Below, piece after piece: positions 49,508-58,310 of a stretch of 64,000 nt of DNA. Origin of the DNA: Brevibacterium sp. CS2. Lineage in GTDB: Bacteria > Actinomycetota > Actinomycetes > Actinomycetales > Brevibacteriaceae. Where the stretch lies: contig NZ_CP040020.1 in the NCBI RefSeq assembly GCF_005280295.1, forward strand, positions 62,001 through 126,000, given 5' to 3'. Both the position numbers and the translations under genes were made by a program. The stretch's first letter is position 1, and each line of letters starts with the position of its first letter. Below the pieces are notes generated by a model. That model made no database searches. It had not been told where the DNA came from and saw nothing but the letters and a program-made list of their open reading frames with translations.

Positions 49508-49533
49508 CCCACGGGGACCGACGGTCTTGGGCA
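49508..49533 (-). promoter_or_regulatory. Candidate L10 leader motif
   Basis: Minus-strand CCAAGACCGTCGGTCC (49515-49530), at the very start of the predicted transcript, resembles the AAGACCG...GGT core of actinobacterial rplJ leaders that bind the L10-L12 complex. The leader continues ~200 bases to the ATG. Confidence 0.45.
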
Positions 49534-49539
49534 GTCTTC

Positions 49540-49568
49540 ATGCTAGTGCACGCGGCCCCGGACTCCAA
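49540..49568 (-). promoter_or_regulatory. rplJ-rplL promoter
   Basis: Minus-strand TTGGAG (49563-49568) and TAGCAT (49540-49545), 17-base spacer. The 311-base region 49328-49638 is otherwise only the rplJ leader and the divergent DedA promoter. Confidence 0.6.
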
Positions 49569-49626
49569 ATCCGCGGCTGGGCCGGGGCCGCGACGGGGCC
49601 GCGGCCGGGCCGCCCGGGGAGACCTG

Positions 49627-49632
49627 TAGCCT
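49627..49632 (+). promoter_or_regulatory. -10 box (TAGCCT) for a leaderless dedA-family transcript
   Basis: TAGCCT ends 6 bases before the GTG start; there is no ribosome-binding site, consistent with a leaderless mRNA. Confidence 0.5.
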
Positions 49633-49638
49633 GGGGCG

Positions 49639-50244
49639 GTGGAGGAGATCGGTGCATGGGTGGCGGGCTTCGCCGGAACGCTCGCGGTGTACCCCATCGC
49701 CGCATTCGTCAATGCGATCGCCGGCATCGTCCCGCCGATCCCCTCGACGGCTCTGTTCGTGGGCCTCGGCGCGCTCAACGCCACGAACGGCGAGCCGTCC
49801 TTCCTGGGACTCGTCCTCGCGATGATCGCCGGTTCGATCGCCGGGGACCTCGTCCTCTATGCGGTCGCCTCCCGCTTCGACTTCCGGCGGTGGCCGCTCC
49901 TGTCCTCCCCCCGCGCGCAGCGCAGGCTCGACCGGATCGAGGACCGGCTCACCGACGAAGCGCTCGAGGTGCTCGTCATCTCCCGATTCATCCCCCTCGG
50001 GCGCACCGCCGTGTCGCTGCTCGCCGGCGCCGGCCGGATGCCGCTGCGCGACTTCACCGGTGCGTTGACGACTGCCTCGGTCCTCTGGGCCCTGTACTCC
50101 GTGGGCTTCGGCTGGGTCACCGCACGGTGGATCCCGGTCCCGACGATCGTCGCGGTGATCATCGCGATCGTGCTGTCGATCGTGCTCGGGTTCGCGATCT
50201 CGCGCCTCGGCGACTGGTGGATCGAGCGCCGCGCCGACGACTGA
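49639..50244 (+). CDS. DedA-family membrane protein
   Basis: 201 residues from GTG 49639. Hydrophobic, with the DedA/SNARE-associated features: an N-terminal re-entrant region (GIVPPIPSTALFVGLGAL), LVLAMIAGSIAGDLVLYAV, and FIPLGRTAVSLLAGAGRMPL RDF containing the conserved F-x-P-x-x-R and G-x-x-x-M segments. DedA proteins act in membrane homeostasis and lipid-carrier flipping (some recycle undecaprenyl phosphate). Plus-strand gene placed between the minus-strand rplJ and rplA; convergent with rplA across a strong terminator. Confidence 0.85.
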   Translation: MEEIGAWVAGFAGTLAVYPIAAFVNAIAGIVPPIPSTALFVGLGALNATNGEPSFLGLVLAMIAGSIAGDLVLYAVASRFDFRRWPLLSSPRAQRRLDRIEDRLTDEALEVLVISRFIPLGRTAVSLLAGAGRMPLRDFTGALTTASVLWALYSVGFGWVTARWIPVPTIVAVIIAIVLSIVLGFAISRLGDWWIERRADD

Positions 50245-50400
50245 GCGCCGCGCCGCCTCACCACCCCGGTCAGGGCAGCGGGCCGGCCCGTACCGCGCCC
50301 ACGGTCACGGCCTCGCCGACGGCTGGCCGCACTTCGGCGGACCCTTCCAGTGCATCGGACGCGCACCATCGAGCGCAGAACGATCACTGGTGTGTGAATA

Positions 50401-50444
50401 CGCCACCGGCGGGGTGCGGACGGATCCGCACCCCGCCGGTGGCG
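50401..50444. terminator. 20-bp perfect terminator between dedA and rplA
   Basis: Perfect 20-bp inverted repeat (50401-50420 with 50425-50444), CGGA tetraloop. It lies 16 bases beyond the rplA stop and ends both convergent transcripts. Confidence 0.85.
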
Positions 50445-50460
50445 GCGGTTCAGCGCTGCG

Positions 50461-51156
50461 TCAGGGGCGCAGGGCGTTCGCGTCGACGGGCACGCCCGGA
50501 CCGTTGGTGGTCGAGATCGTGGCCTTCGAGATGTAGCGGCCCTTCGAGGAGGACGGCTTGAGACGGAGCACCTCTTCGAGCGCGGCGTCGAAGTTCTCCT
50601 GGAGCTTCTCCTGGTCGAACGACGCCTTGCCGATGATGAAGTGGAGGTTCGAGTGCTTGTCCACCCGGAACTCGATCTTTCCGCCCTTGATGTCCTGGAC
50701 GGCCTTGGCCACGTCCATGGTCACCGTGCCGGTCTTGGGGTTCGGCATGAGGCCGCGGGGACCGAGCACCTTGCCCAGGCGTCCGACCTTGCCCATCATG
50801 TCCGGGGTGGCGACGGCCGCGTCGAACGCGGTGAACCCGCCGGCCACCTTCTCGAGCAGGTCATCGGAGCCGACGTAATCGGCACCTGCTTCACGGGCAG
50901 CCTCTGCACGGTCGCCGGCGGCGAACACCAGGACCGTGGCGGTCTTGCCGGTGCCGTGCGGGAGGTTGACGGTGCCGCGCACCATCTGGTCTGCCTTGCG
51001 CGGGTCGACGCCCAGGCGGAACGCGACCTCGACGGTCGCGTCGAACTTCGACACCGAGGTGTCCTTGGCCAGGGCGATCGCCTGTGCCGGATCGTAGAAC
51101 GTGTCTGCCGCGATCTTCTCCGCGGCGGCCCTGTAGGCCTTCGAGCGCTGTGCCAT
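50461..51156 (-). CDS. rplA: 50S ribosomal protein uL1
   Basis: 231 residues, ATG 51156 after [63 protein letters not shown] and [18 protein letters not shown] end. Forms the mobile stalk at the E site. 71 bases after rplK. Confidence 0.98.
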   Translation of the reverse strand: MAQRSKAYRAAAEKIAADTFYDPAQAIALAKDTSVSKFDATVEVAFRLGVDPRKADQMVRGTVNLPHGTGKTATVLVFAAGDRAEAAREAGADYVGSDDLLEKVAGGFTAFDAAVATPDMMGKVGRLGKVLGPRGLMPNPKTGTVTMDVAKAVQDIKGGKIEFRVDKHSNLHFIIGKASFDQEKLQENFDAALEEVLRLKPSSSKGRYISKATISTTNGPGVPVDANALRP

Positions 51157-51227
51157 CTGCTTCTCTCCTTGCAGTCGTGGTCCGGGCCGCGCAGGCCCTG
51201 CCACTGGTGGGGTCCGATCCGAGAGGA

Positions 51228-51665
51228 TCAGGCCTTGATGTCGGTGGTGATGCCCATCGAACGAGCGGTGCCCGCGATGATCTTCGAGGCGGCCTCGATG
51301 TCGTTGGCGTTGAGGTCGGGCATCTTGGTCTCGGCGATCTCGCGCACCTGGTCGGCGCTCAGGTGAGCGACCTTGTCGGTGTGCGGGGTGGCCGAACCGG
51401 ACTTGACGCCGGCGGCCTTCTTGATGAGCTCTGCGGCCGGCGGGGTCTTGGTGATGAAGGTGAACGAGCGATCCTCGTACACCGTGATCTCCACCGGGAC
51501 CACGTTCCCGCGCTGGTTCTCCGTCGCGGCGTTGTACGCCTTGCAGAACTCCATGATGTTGACGCCGTGCTGACCAAGCGCCGGGCCGATCGGAGGCGCC
51601 GGGTTGGCGGCACCTGCCTGGATCTGGAGCTTGATCAGACCGGTGACCTTCTTCTTGGGAGGCAT
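51228..51665 (-). CDS. rplK: 50S ribosomal protein uL11
   Basis: 145 residues: [40 protein letters not shown] and [13 protein letters not shown]. Part of the GTPase-associated centre; the N-terminal proline helix region targeted by thiopeptides ([11 protein letters not shown]) is wild type. A 205-base gap with the nusG terminator precedes it, so rplKA has its own promoter, which I could not locate confidently. Confidence 0.98.
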   Translation of the reverse strand: MPPKKKVTGLIKLQIQAGAANPAPPIGPALGQHGVNIMEFCKAYNAATENQRGNVVPVEITVYEDRSFTFITKTPPAAELIKKAAGVKSGSATPHTDKVAHLSADQVREIAETKMPDLNANDIEAASKIIAGTARSMGITTDIKA

Positions 51666-51811
51666 GTTTCGGTCCTTTTCTGTTTCGTCGGCCCCGCAGC
51701 CGAGTGCTGCAGGGCGGGTGATCGCCGAAGCCGATGAGAAACGGCAATCAAACCACACCATTGTTCCACGGAACGCCCGCCGGCGCGAATCCGCGCCTCC
51801 GGGTCCTGGAA

Positions 51812-51849
51812 CGCGGCAGGCGCCCGGACCGTGCCGAGCGCCTGCCGCG
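51812..51849 (-). terminator. nusG terminator hairpin
   Basis: Perfect 12-bp stem CGCGGCAGGCGC/GCGCCTGCCGCG (51812-51823 with 51838-51849), about 20 bases past the nusG stop. Confidence 0.75.
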
Positions 51850-51870
51850 GTGAGTGCTGGGGGGTGCTGA

Positions 51871-52797
51871 TCAGATCTTGGCGACCTGCTCGAAGCCGAG
51901 CTCGACGGGCACGTCGCGCTCGAAGATCGAGAGCAGCACGGTGAGCTTCTGCGATTCGGGGCGGATCTCCTGCACGGTGGCGGGGTGGCCCTCGAAGGAG
52001 CCCTCTTTGACCATGACGGACTCGCCGACCTCGAACTCGACGGAGATCGGGGTGCCGGCCTGGGAACCGCCGCCGGCGCCCGCCTCGGCCTGGGCCTTCG
52101 CCTGCTGCTCCTCGAACACCGGGGCGAGCATGGAGAACACCTCGTCGAGGCGCAGCGGGACCGGGTCGTAGGCGTTGCCGACGAATCCGGTAACGCCCGG
52201 GGTGTGGCGCACCACGCCCCAGCTCTCGTCGGTGAGGTCCATGCGGACGAGCACGTAGCCGGGGATCCGGACGCGGCGGATCTGCTTGCGCTGGCCGTTC
52301 TTGATCTCCACGACGTCTTCCATGGGGACCTGGATCTCGAAGATGTGCGCCTCCATGTCGAGGCTGACGATCCGGTTCTCGAGGTTGGCCTTCACCCGGT
52401 TCTCGTAGCCGGCGTAGGAGTGGATGACGTACCAGTCACCCTCTTTCATCCGCAGCTCGGCCTTGAACTCCTCGGCCGGGTCGACCTCGTCCTCGTCCGG
52501 GGCATCCGCGCCCTCGGACTCGGCGGCCTGTTCCTCACCGGCCTGCTCGCCGGTCTCGGCTGCGCCGTCGGCAGGTGCCTCGGTCGCATCGGCAGGGGCG
52601 TCCGCGGAATCGGCGGTCGCCTCGGCGGGGGCGTCCTGCACGGGATCGACGGGGTCGACGGTCTCAGCACCCTCGGTCGCGGCGTCGGCGGTCTCAGGGG
52701 TCTCTGCGGGGTCGACCGTGGCGGTCTGCTCCTCGGCAGGGGCCGCCTGCGGCTCGACTGCTTCGACGTTCTCGGTTTCCGGGGTGTTGTCCGACAC
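51871..52797 (-). CDS. nusG: Transcription termination/antitermination protein NusG
   Basis: 308 residues from GTG 52797. The first ~115 are an Ala/Glu/Asp/Thr-rich acidic extension, much longer than in Proteobacteria but usual in actinobacteria. The NGN domain begins [20 protein letters not shown] and includes [17 protein letters not shown] and [18 protein letters not shown]. The KOW domain is [20 protein letters not shown]. Binds RNA polymerase and couples it to Rho or uS10. Follows secE. Confidence 0.97.
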   Translation of the reverse strand: MSDNTPETENVEAVEPQAAPAEEQTATVDPAETPETADAATEGAETVDPVDPVQDAPAEATADSADAPADATEAPADGAAETGEQAGEEQAAESEGADAPDEDEVDPAEEFKAELRMKEGDWYVIHSYAGYENRVKANLENRIVSLDMEAHIFEIQVPMEDVVEIKNGQRKQIRRVRIPGYVLVRMDLTDESWGVVRHTPGVTGFVGNAYDPVPLRLDEVFSMLAPVFEEQQAKAQAEAGAGGGSQAGTPISVEFEVGESVMVKEGSFEGHPATVQEIRPESQKLTVLLSIFERDVPVELGFEQVAKI

Positions 52798-52874
52798 CAG
52801 TTCTCCTTATGAGTGAGTGGTTGGCGTGCGCCAGGGCTGCGCGGTCCGCGCGCTGTTGAGGTGCGGTGGGCGGC

Positions 52875-53153
52875 TCACCAGAGCGGCCAGAGGGGGCTTC
52901 CTGCGAAGACGGTCCCGGCGAGCTTGCCGAAGATGAAATCGAGTGCCGTCACCAGCAGCATCATCACGACGACGAAGGCGAGCACCACGAGGGTGTAGTT
53001 GATGAGTTCTTTGCGGGTCGGGGTGACGACCTTCTTGAGCTCGGCCACGACCTCGCGGAAGAATTGGAGCAGGCCGCCGAACAGCCCGCGCTTCTTCTGG
53101 TCCGCGGAGCGCTCTCTCCGAGCCCCCGAGGCCTCTGCAGGTGTGTCTGCCAC
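52875..53153 (-). CDS. secE: Protein translocase subunit SecE
   Basis: 92 residues from GTG 53153. Amphipathic segment LLQFFREVVAELKKVVTPTR KEL followed by one membrane helix (INYTLVVLAFVVVMMLLVTA), the short single-helix SecE form. Clamps SecY. Sits 77 bases downstream of tRNA-Trp, upstream of nusG, as in most actinobacteria. Confidence 0.96.
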   Translation of the reverse strand: MADTPAEASGARRERSADQKKRGLFGGLLQFFREVVAELKKVVTPTRKELINYTLVVLAFVVVMMLLVTALDFIFGKLAGTVFAGSPLWPLW

Positions 53154-53229
53154 GCATCCTCACTCGGTCGTCGTTGAAATGGTCCTGTGCCGCCGAGCCG
53201 GATCGTCGAACCGACCGGCGAAGCCTGAG

Positions 53230-53302
53230 CAGGGGTGACAGGACTCGAACCTGCAACCTACGGTTTTGGAGACCGTTGCGCTACCAATTGCGCCACACCC
53301 CT
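53230..53302 (-). tRNA. tRNA-Trp (CCA)
   Basis: 73 nt. Acceptor AGGGGTG/CACCCCT, discriminator G, T-loop TTCGAGT and anticodon loop CTCCAAA give anticodon CCA. CCA tail is not encoded. Linked to secE, as trpT is in mycobacteria. A possible -10 TATGCT lies ~50 bases upstream. Confidence 0.97.
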
Positions 53303-53353
53303 TCGGCGTGGAGGGGCACCCGCGTGAAGCGGAGGGCCCACCGCCAAGGCACG

Positions 53354-53359
53354 AGCATA
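53354..53359 (-). promoter_or_regulatory. Possible -10 box (TATGCT) for tRNA-Trp/secE
   Basis: TAnnnT-type box 52 bases upstream of the tRNA; the -35 is weak. Confidence 0.3.
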
Positions 53360-53446
53360 CAGTCTCCGCCGCCTCGCCGTCGAACCGGGCCGGTCCCGAG
53401 GCCGAGGCGCCCGCCGCCGGCCGGTCGCTGCCCGTCGGCACCCTCC

Positions 53447-55123
53447 TCACGGCCCGCCGTCCGCCTGCGCCCCGGCCTCGGGATCCTCGGCCGGCGCCCA
53501 GGGGCCGGGCCGGGGCACGGTCTCGCGGGCGGAGAAGGTCACCCCGGCATCCATGTCCACGGTGACGACCTGGAGGTCGAGCGGCGCCCCGGTGTCCGCG
53601 TCGAAGCGGATGATGCTGAGCTCGGCGGGCATCTTGAGCGGGCCGGGGGTGAGAGCGTCGGCGAGCGCCCCACCGGTCGTCGAGCTGACGTAGCGGATGC
53701 CCCGCGCAAAGGGCTCGGGGCCGACCCGGCGGTGCCAGTGGCCGCTGAGCGCGAACGGCACGCACCCGGTCTCGAGCGCCGGCTGGGCGTGCCGGGGGTC
53801 GTGGATGAGGGTGATGTCGGCCTCGGCCCCGCACGCCTCGGCGGCCATCCGTGCGCCGAACTCCGCGGCGGTCTCCCCGGTCTCGAGCACCGGCTCGGAG
53901 ACGCCGAACACCGTCCGCCGCGGGTCCGGACCGCCGTGGATCCGCAGCCCCGCGATTTCGACGGTGCCGTCGGCGAGCACCGTCCAGCCGGTGCTCGCCG
54001 CGTGCCGAGCGGTGTCGAGGGAGTCGTGGTTGCCCTTGATGAGGACGCGCGGCAGCCGGTCCGGCAGCTGGTGGGCGAGCGCGTCGACGCAGTAGTTCTC
54101 CGCCGGGGTGCCCGTCATCGTGATGTCGCCGCCGTCGAGGTAGAGGTCGGCCCCGGTGCGCACGACCACGTCCCCGACGACCCGGGCCATGCCGACGTTG
54201 CAGTGGAGGTCGGAGCCGAGCACCGCGGTGACGACCTCGCCGCTGTGTCCGCCGGTCCGCGGGTCCGGCGGCGGGACGAGCGCGGCGGCCGCCGACCAGC
54301 GGGCGTCGAACGGGCGCTCGGTCCAGGCGGTGTCGAGCGCGGCCAGCGCCTGGTCGTAGAACGCGTCGTTGTCCTCGATGAATCCGTCGACCAGCCCCAC
54401 CGCCTCGTCGATCACCCCGGACAGCCGACCGGTGACCTCCGCCCCGGCGAGCGGGGTGCCGGCGAAGGCGGGGTTGGCGGTGATGGGCTGCGGGCGCTGG
54501 ATCGGCACGAGGAGCACGGCGAGCAGGCACGCGAGCGCGGTGCCGGAGGCGAGTCCGGCGGTGGTGCGGCGCCGCGAGCGCGGCGTGCTGCGGTCCGGCG
54601 GCCCGCGCATCACGACGACGACGCCGATGAGGGCGGCGAGCCCGAGCCCGGCCCCGGCCTCCCTGGCGAGGGCGTCGGCGGCGAGTCCCCGGGCGACGAT
54701 CCGGAACTGCCCCTCGGGTGAGGAGAAGAACGTCGCGTATGCGGACACGTCCTCCCCGAGCGCGTCGAGGGTGGTGCCGCCGAGCGCGGACTCCGCCGGG
54801 ATCTCGCCGACGTCGATGCGCGCGCCGAGGCCGAACGGGAGCAGCTCGGCCGCCGGCATCCGCACGCTGCCGAGCGCCCCGAGGTCGATCGTCACCGCGG
54901 CATCCGTGGTGAGCGAGTACTCGGCCATGTGCGGGCCGAAGTTCGCCTCGGTCCGGGCGGTGAGCACGGCCCACGGCGCGACGAGCAGCAGGCAGGCGAG
55001 GACGACCCCGAGGCCCGGCAGCACGCGGAACAGGGTGCGGGCGATGTCGCGCGGCTCGTCGAATCGGTGCGTCCGCCGCCCCGGGCGCCCACCGGGAGGG
55101 GTCCGGGTGAGGAGAGGGCTCAT
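53447..55123 (-). CDS. Membrane-anchored metallophosphoesterase
   Basis: 558 residues from ATG 55123, overlapping the murB stop (ATGA). Membrane helices near residues 35-55, ~170-190 and ~205-220 flank an extracytoplasmic N-terminal domain. The C-terminal half is a calcineurin-like phosphoesterase: GSDLHCN, YLDGGDIT, KGNHDSL, LIHDPRH and SGHWHR provide the dimetal ligands. Substrate unknown; similar proteins are often annotated only as metallophosphoesterase family. Last gene of the hydratase-hydratase-murB run. Confidence 0.85.
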   Translation of the reverse strand: MSPLLTRTPPGGRPGRRTHRFDEPRDIARTLFRVLPGLGVVLACLLLVAPWAVLTARTEANFGPHMAEYSLTTDAAVTIDLGALGSVRMPAAELLPFGLGARIDVGEIPAESALGGTTLDALGEDVSAYATFFSSPEGQFRIVARGLAADALAREAGAGLGLAALIGVVVVMRGPPDRSTPRSRRRTTAGLASGTALACLLAVLLVPIQRPQPITANPAFAGTPLAGAEVTGRLSGVIDEAVGLVDGFIEDNDAFYDQALAALDTAWTERPFDARWSAAAALVPPPDPRTGGHSGEVVTAVLGSDLHCNVGMARVVGDVVVRTGADLYLDGGDITMTGTPAENYCVDALAHQLPDRLPRVLIKGNHDSLDTARHAASTGWTVLADGTVEIAGLRIHGGPDPRRTVFGVSEPVLETGETAAEFGARMAAEACGAEADITLIHDPRHAQPALETGCVPFALSGHWHRRVGPEPFARGIRYVSSTTGGALADALTPGPLKMPAELSIIRFDADTGAPLDLQVVTVDMDAGVTFSARETVPRPGPWAPAEDPEAGAQADGGP

Positions 55124-56193
55124 GCGTCCAGGCTGCACCCGATGAGGTTGGGCTCCGGCTCCAGCGTGATCCCGTACGCCTCGCGCACTCCGGCGCGGAT
55201 GTGCCGGGCGAGCTCGAGGATGTCCGCGGCGCGGGCATCGCCGCGGTTGGTGAGGGCGAGCGTGTGCTTCTGCGACAGGGTGGACCGCTCCCCCAGCCCG
55301 AATCCGCGGCCGAACCCGGCCCGGTCGATGAGCCATGCCGCCGAGGTCTTGACCAGGCGCGGGTCGCGGGCGCCGGTCACCGGGTCGGTGACGGGGTACA
55401 CGGGGGCCTCGGCGGGGAGTGCGGCGTCGGCGGGCAGGATCGGATTGGTGAAGAAGGAGCCGGCGGACCAGGTGTCGTGGTCGGCGTCGTCGAGCACCAT
55501 GCCCTTGGAGGCGCGCAGCGCGAGGACCGCCTCGCGCACCTCGCGGGTGTCGACCTGCTCACCGAGGTCGACCTCGAGCGCGCGGGCGAGCTGCGTGTAG
55601 CGCACCGGGGCGGACAGCCGGGACACGCCGAGCCGGAAGGTCACGGCGAGCACGACGAACTGCACCGCCCCGGTGTTCGCCGCGGTGCGCTTGAGGCGCG
55701 AGGTGCGATAGCCGAACTCGAGGTCGGTGCGGTCGAGGCGCAGCTCGTCGCCGCTCATCCGGTCGAACACGAGCACCGATTCGATCGACTCGGCGACCTC
55801 CGCCCCGTAGGCGCCGACGTTCTGCACCGGGGTGGCGCCGACGGTGCCGGGGATCCCGGAGAGCGCCTCGAGACCGGTGAGGCCGCGAGCGAGGGTGTCG
55901 GCGACGAACGCGTCCCAGTTCTCGCCCGCCTCGACGGTGAGGAGCCGTTCGTCGGGGGTGACCTCGTGCATCTGCACCCCGGTGGAGCGGATGAGACAGA
56001 CGGGTCCGGAGAACCCCGCGTCGCCGATGAGGAGGTTCGAGCCGCCGGCGACGAACAGCACGTCCGGGCGCGGCCCGCCGGCCTGCAGCGGGTGGGCGGC
56101 GCAGAACTCGGCCAGCGCGCCCCGGGTGGGCGCCTCGGTGACGGTGTCGGCCGGCCCACCCACGCGGAAGGTCGTGAGCTCGGCGAGGTTCAC
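55120..56193 (-). CDS. murB: UDP-N-acetylenolpyruvoylglucosamine reductase (type I)
   Basis: 357 residues from GTG 56193, which overlaps the upstream hydratase stop (GTGA). Reduces UDP-GlcNAc-enolpyruvate to UDP-MurNAc in peptidoglycan synthesis. FAD domain: TFRVGGPADTV, VAGGSNLLIGDAGF, GIPGTVGATPVQNVGAYGAE. Catalytic residues: Arg in FGYRTSRLK, Ser in SAGSFFTNP and Glu in LEPEPNLIG. An insertion around 285-300 (between SFFTNP and KTSAAWLI) is characteristic of type I. Confidence 0.96.
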   Translation of the reverse strand: MNLAELTTFRVGGPADTVTEAPTRGALAEFCAAHPLQAGGPRPDVLFVAGGSNLLIGDAGFSGPVCLIRSTGVQMHEVTPDERLLTVEAGENWDAFVADTLARGLTGLEALSGIPGTVGATPVQNVGAYGAEVAESIESVLVFDRMSGDELRLDRTDLEFGYRTSRLKRTAANTGAVQFVVLAVTFRLGVSRLSAPVRYTQLARALEVDLGEQVDTREVREAVLALRASKGMVLDDADHDTWSAGSFFTNPILPADAALPAEAPVYPVTDPVTGARDPRLVKTSAAWLIDRAGFGRGFGLGERSTLSQKHTLALTNRGDARAADILELARHIRAGVREAYGITLEPEPNLIGCSLDA

Positions 56194-56690
56194 GAGAGGC
56201 GGACCTTGACCTGGGTCCGGCCGAGCACCTTCGTGCCGCCGGAGGTCACCTCGACGTCGAGGCGGGCGATGCCGGCCTCGGTGTCGACGGCGCCGACGGA
56301 GGCCGTCATCTCCAGCGAGGTCGTCGGGGTGTCCGGCGCGCCGGATTCCGCATCGGGCACGACGACCGGGGAGGTGAACCGGGTGCGGTAGTCGACGATC
56401 GCGCCGGGGTCCACCGCCCATTCGGCGATCCGGGAGATCACCGAGCCCATGGTGAGCATGCCGTGGGTGATGACGTTCTCGAGGCCGACCTCGCGGGCGA
56501 AGCGCTCGTTCCAGTGGATGTGGTTGTAGTCGCCCGAGGCCCCGGCGTAGCGGACGAGGTCCGCGCGGGACAGCGGGATGCTCGCGGTGACGACGGTGCG
56601 CCCGACCTGGAGGTCGGCGAGCTTGGGGGCGATGTCGGACGGCGAGGGGCGGTACTCCTCGCGCGGGACTCCGGTGGGCTGGTCGCTCAT
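56190..56690 (-). CDS. MaoC-fold (R)-hydratase, HadB-like
   Basis: 166 residues; ATG overlaps the upstream hydratase stop by four bases. Hot-dog fold with the hydratase motif YAGASGDYNHIHWNERFA (catalytic Asp and His) then ENVITHGMLTMG. In mycobacteria the equivalent HadB, beside secE, is the catalytic half of the FAS-II 3-hydroxyacyl-ACP dehydratase. A Micrococcales host would not make mycolates, so the substrate here is open (3-hydroxyacyl-CoA/ACP). The ~30-residue N-terminal extension is unusual. Confidence 0.85.
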   Translation of the reverse strand: MSDQPTGVPREEYRPSPSDIAPKLADLQVGRTVVTASIPLSRADLVRYAGASGDYNHIHWNERFAREVGLENVITHGMLTMGSVISRIAEWAVDPGAIVDYRTRFTSPVVVPDAESGAPDTPTTSLEMTASVGAVDTEAGIARLDVEVTSGGTKVLGRTQVKVRLS

Positions 56691-57139
56691 GCGTCCTCTC
56701 CTCTCACGACGATGGTCGAGACCACGGTGGCGACGGGTTCGTCGCCGTCCGCGGTGGTGAGCTCGGTGCGGGTGGTGATCATCGCGTGGCCGCCGGCCTC
56801 GCGGATGCCGTCGACGTGGCAGGTCGCCGCGAGCACGTCCCCGGCGACGATCGGACGGGTGTAGGTGAACTGCTCCGAGCCGTGGACCACCCGGGCGAAG
56901 TCGATGCCGGCGTCGGGCCGGGTGATGTAGAGAGCCTCGGTGCGCTGGGCGGGGATCACCGCGAAGGTGGGCGGGGCGACGACGTCGGAGTAGCCGAACT
57001 GGGCCGCGGACTCCGGATCGAAGTGGGACCGGCTGTTCGCACCGGTGGCGCGGGCGAACTGGGCGATCGCCTCGCGGGTGACCTCGAACGGCTGCGCGAG
57101 CGGATAGCTCGAGCCCTGCAGCTCCGTGTTCACTGCCAT
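56687..57139 (-). CDS. MaoC-fold hydratase partner, HadA-like
   Basis: 150 residues, ATG 57139 after AAGGAG. Corresponds to the FAS1-type N-terminal dehydratase domain: FEVTREAIAQFARATGANSR, VVAPPTFAVIPAQ, HGSEQFTYTRPIVAGDVL. The D-x(4)-H catalytic signature is absent, so it is probably the substrate-gating subunit of a heterodimer with the HadB-like protein. A -10-like TAGACT lies at 57212-57217. Confidence 0.85.
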   Translation of the reverse strand: MAVNTELQGSSYPLAQPFEVTREAIAQFARATGANSRSHFDPESAAQFGYSDVVAPPTFAVIPAQRTEALYITRPDAGIDFARVVHGSEQFTYTRPIVAGDVLAATCHVDGIREAGGHAMITTRTELTTADGDEPVATVVSTIVVRGEDA

Positions 57140-57308
57140 GCTGCTCCTTCTGGTGGTCTGGCCCGCCGGAGCGGGCGCTCGGCGCCCGGACCCGGCGGTC
57201 TCGGTCCTGGCAGTCTATCGGCGGACGGCCCCCGCCTTCATGTCGGACGGGTCCGGGATGGTGCGAGCCGCGTCACTCCGCGGCGCCGCAGCTCGGCGTG
57301 GAGTCCGA

Positions 57309-58166
57309 TCAGCCGGAGCGGCGCGGGCCCACCTGCATGATCGCGACGGCGTAGTCGGCGAGGTCGGCGGCGGCGGACTCCGGGCTCACCGGTCCGCTCG
57401 GGTCGTACCACTGGGCGAGCGAGGTGCACATGTTCGCCACGACGCGGCTGGCGATCTTGAGGTCGGGGACGGTGAACACGCCCGTCTCCACCCCGGCCGC
57501 GGCCTCCTCGTCGATGATGTGCTGGACGGAGCGGCGCAGCTCGGCGATGCGGGTGCGGTGCGGCTCCTCGACGCTGCGCATCTCGCTCGCCCCGATGAAC
57601 GCCTTGCTCCGCGCGGTCGCGTGGTAGTAGGCGAGCGCCTCGACGACGGCGGCGAAGCGCTCCTCCGGCGGGCGGTCGGCGACCTTGGCGCGCACGCCCT
57701 CGACGCCCTCGATGAGGTTCGCCATCGTGGTGTCGAGGATCGCGACGAGCATCTGCTGCTTGCTCTCGTAGTAGTGGTAGACGCCGGCGACGCTCACCCC
57801 GGCCTCCTGCGCGATCTGGCGCATCGAGGTGCCGTGGTAGCCCCAGCGGTTGAAGCAGGTGATGGCCGCCTCGAGCACCTTTGGCAGCGTGTGGTCGTGC
57901 CGGCTGTCGGTGCGGGACCCGCCCGCGGTGGGGACCGCGGAGCCGGACACGAGGGCGTCGAGCTCGATGTCGAGGGCGGCGGCGATGTCGGTGAGCCGGT
58001 CGACGGTGATCGAGACCTTGTCGCGCTCGATGAGGGACAGCGTCGCCGGGCTCACGCCGATCCGCGTGCTCACCTGTTCGAGGGTCAGGCCGGCGGAGTT
58101 GCGGGCCGCGCGGACGCGCCGTCCGAGCTCGCCGCTCTCCGCCGGTGCCGCAGTGTCTTTAGTCAT
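57309..58166 (-). CDS. Hybrid XRE-TetR transcriptional regulator
   Basis: 285 residues. Residues ~15-72 form an XRE/Cro helix-turn-helix (LGRRVRAARNSAGLTLEQVS, GVSPATLSLIERDKVSITVD). After a ~20-residue linker, residues 95-140 form a TetR N-terminal domain (HGTSMRQIAQEAGVSVAGVY HYYESKQQML). The rest is a helical ligand/dimer domain. Two different DNA-binding domains in one chain is uncommon. ATG at 58166 lies 7 bases from TAGGGT (58174-58179), i.e. leaderless. Divergent from the cyclase-ligase operon, which it probably controls. Confidence 0.85.
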   Translation of the reverse strand: MTKDTAAPAESGELGRRVRAARNSAGLTLEQVSTRIGVSPATLSLIERDKVSITVDRLTDIAAALDIELDALVSGSAVPTAGGSRTDSRHDHTLPKVLEAAITCFNRWGYHGTSMRQIAQEAGVSVAGVYHYYESKQQMLVAILDTTMANLIEGVEGVRAKVADRPPEERFAAVVEALAYYHATARSKAFIGASEMRSVEEPHRTRIAELRRSVQHIIDEEAAAGVETGVFTVPDLKIASRVVANMCTSLAQWYDPSGPVSPESAAADLADYAVAIMQVGPRRSG

Positions 58167-58179
58167 GCTAAAAACCCTA
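58158..58179. promoter_or_regulatory. Operator-like repeat and -10 box at the regulator start
   Basis: TTTAG/CTAAA inverted repeat (58158-58162 with 58168-58172, 5-base centre) straddles the regulator's start codon. TAGGGT (58174-58179, minus strand) is the likely -10 of a leaderless transcript. The arrangement suits autorepression. Confidence 0.35.
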
Positions 58180-58210
58180 ACACTCGTGTGCCGCTCTCAC
58201 TCCCCGCAGC

Positions 58211-58239
58211 TTCACAAAAACTCGCACCCCGCATAGTCT
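58211..58239 (+). promoter_or_regulatory. Promoter of the cyclase-ligase operon
   Basis: TTCACA (58211-58216) and TAGTCT (58234-58239), 17-base spacer. Predicted start near 58246. Confidence 0.55.
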
Positions 58240-58248
58240 GGGGGCCCG

Positions 58249-58268
58249 TTCGAGTTAGCGCTCGTTCG
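58249..58268. promoter_or_regulatory. Operator candidate at the cyclase-ligase start site
   Basis: GTTCGAGTTAGCGCTCGTTC (58249-58268) contains CGAG/CTCG half-sites around TTAGCG and covers the predicted transcription start, where a TetR-type repressor would block. A related CGANCGAGCG string occurs upstream of the kinase gene at 63724-63733. Confidence 0.35.
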
Positions 58269-58310
58269 GATCTGTGAAGATGCAGTCGAAACGCGAAAGG
58301 CAATGACGCC

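Noticed and set aside
53447..53447. rpmG or hadC homologues near the hydratase pair
   Set aside because: I read both strands of 57140-57308 and the gaps around secE and found neither a short zinc-ribbon frame nor a third hydratase.
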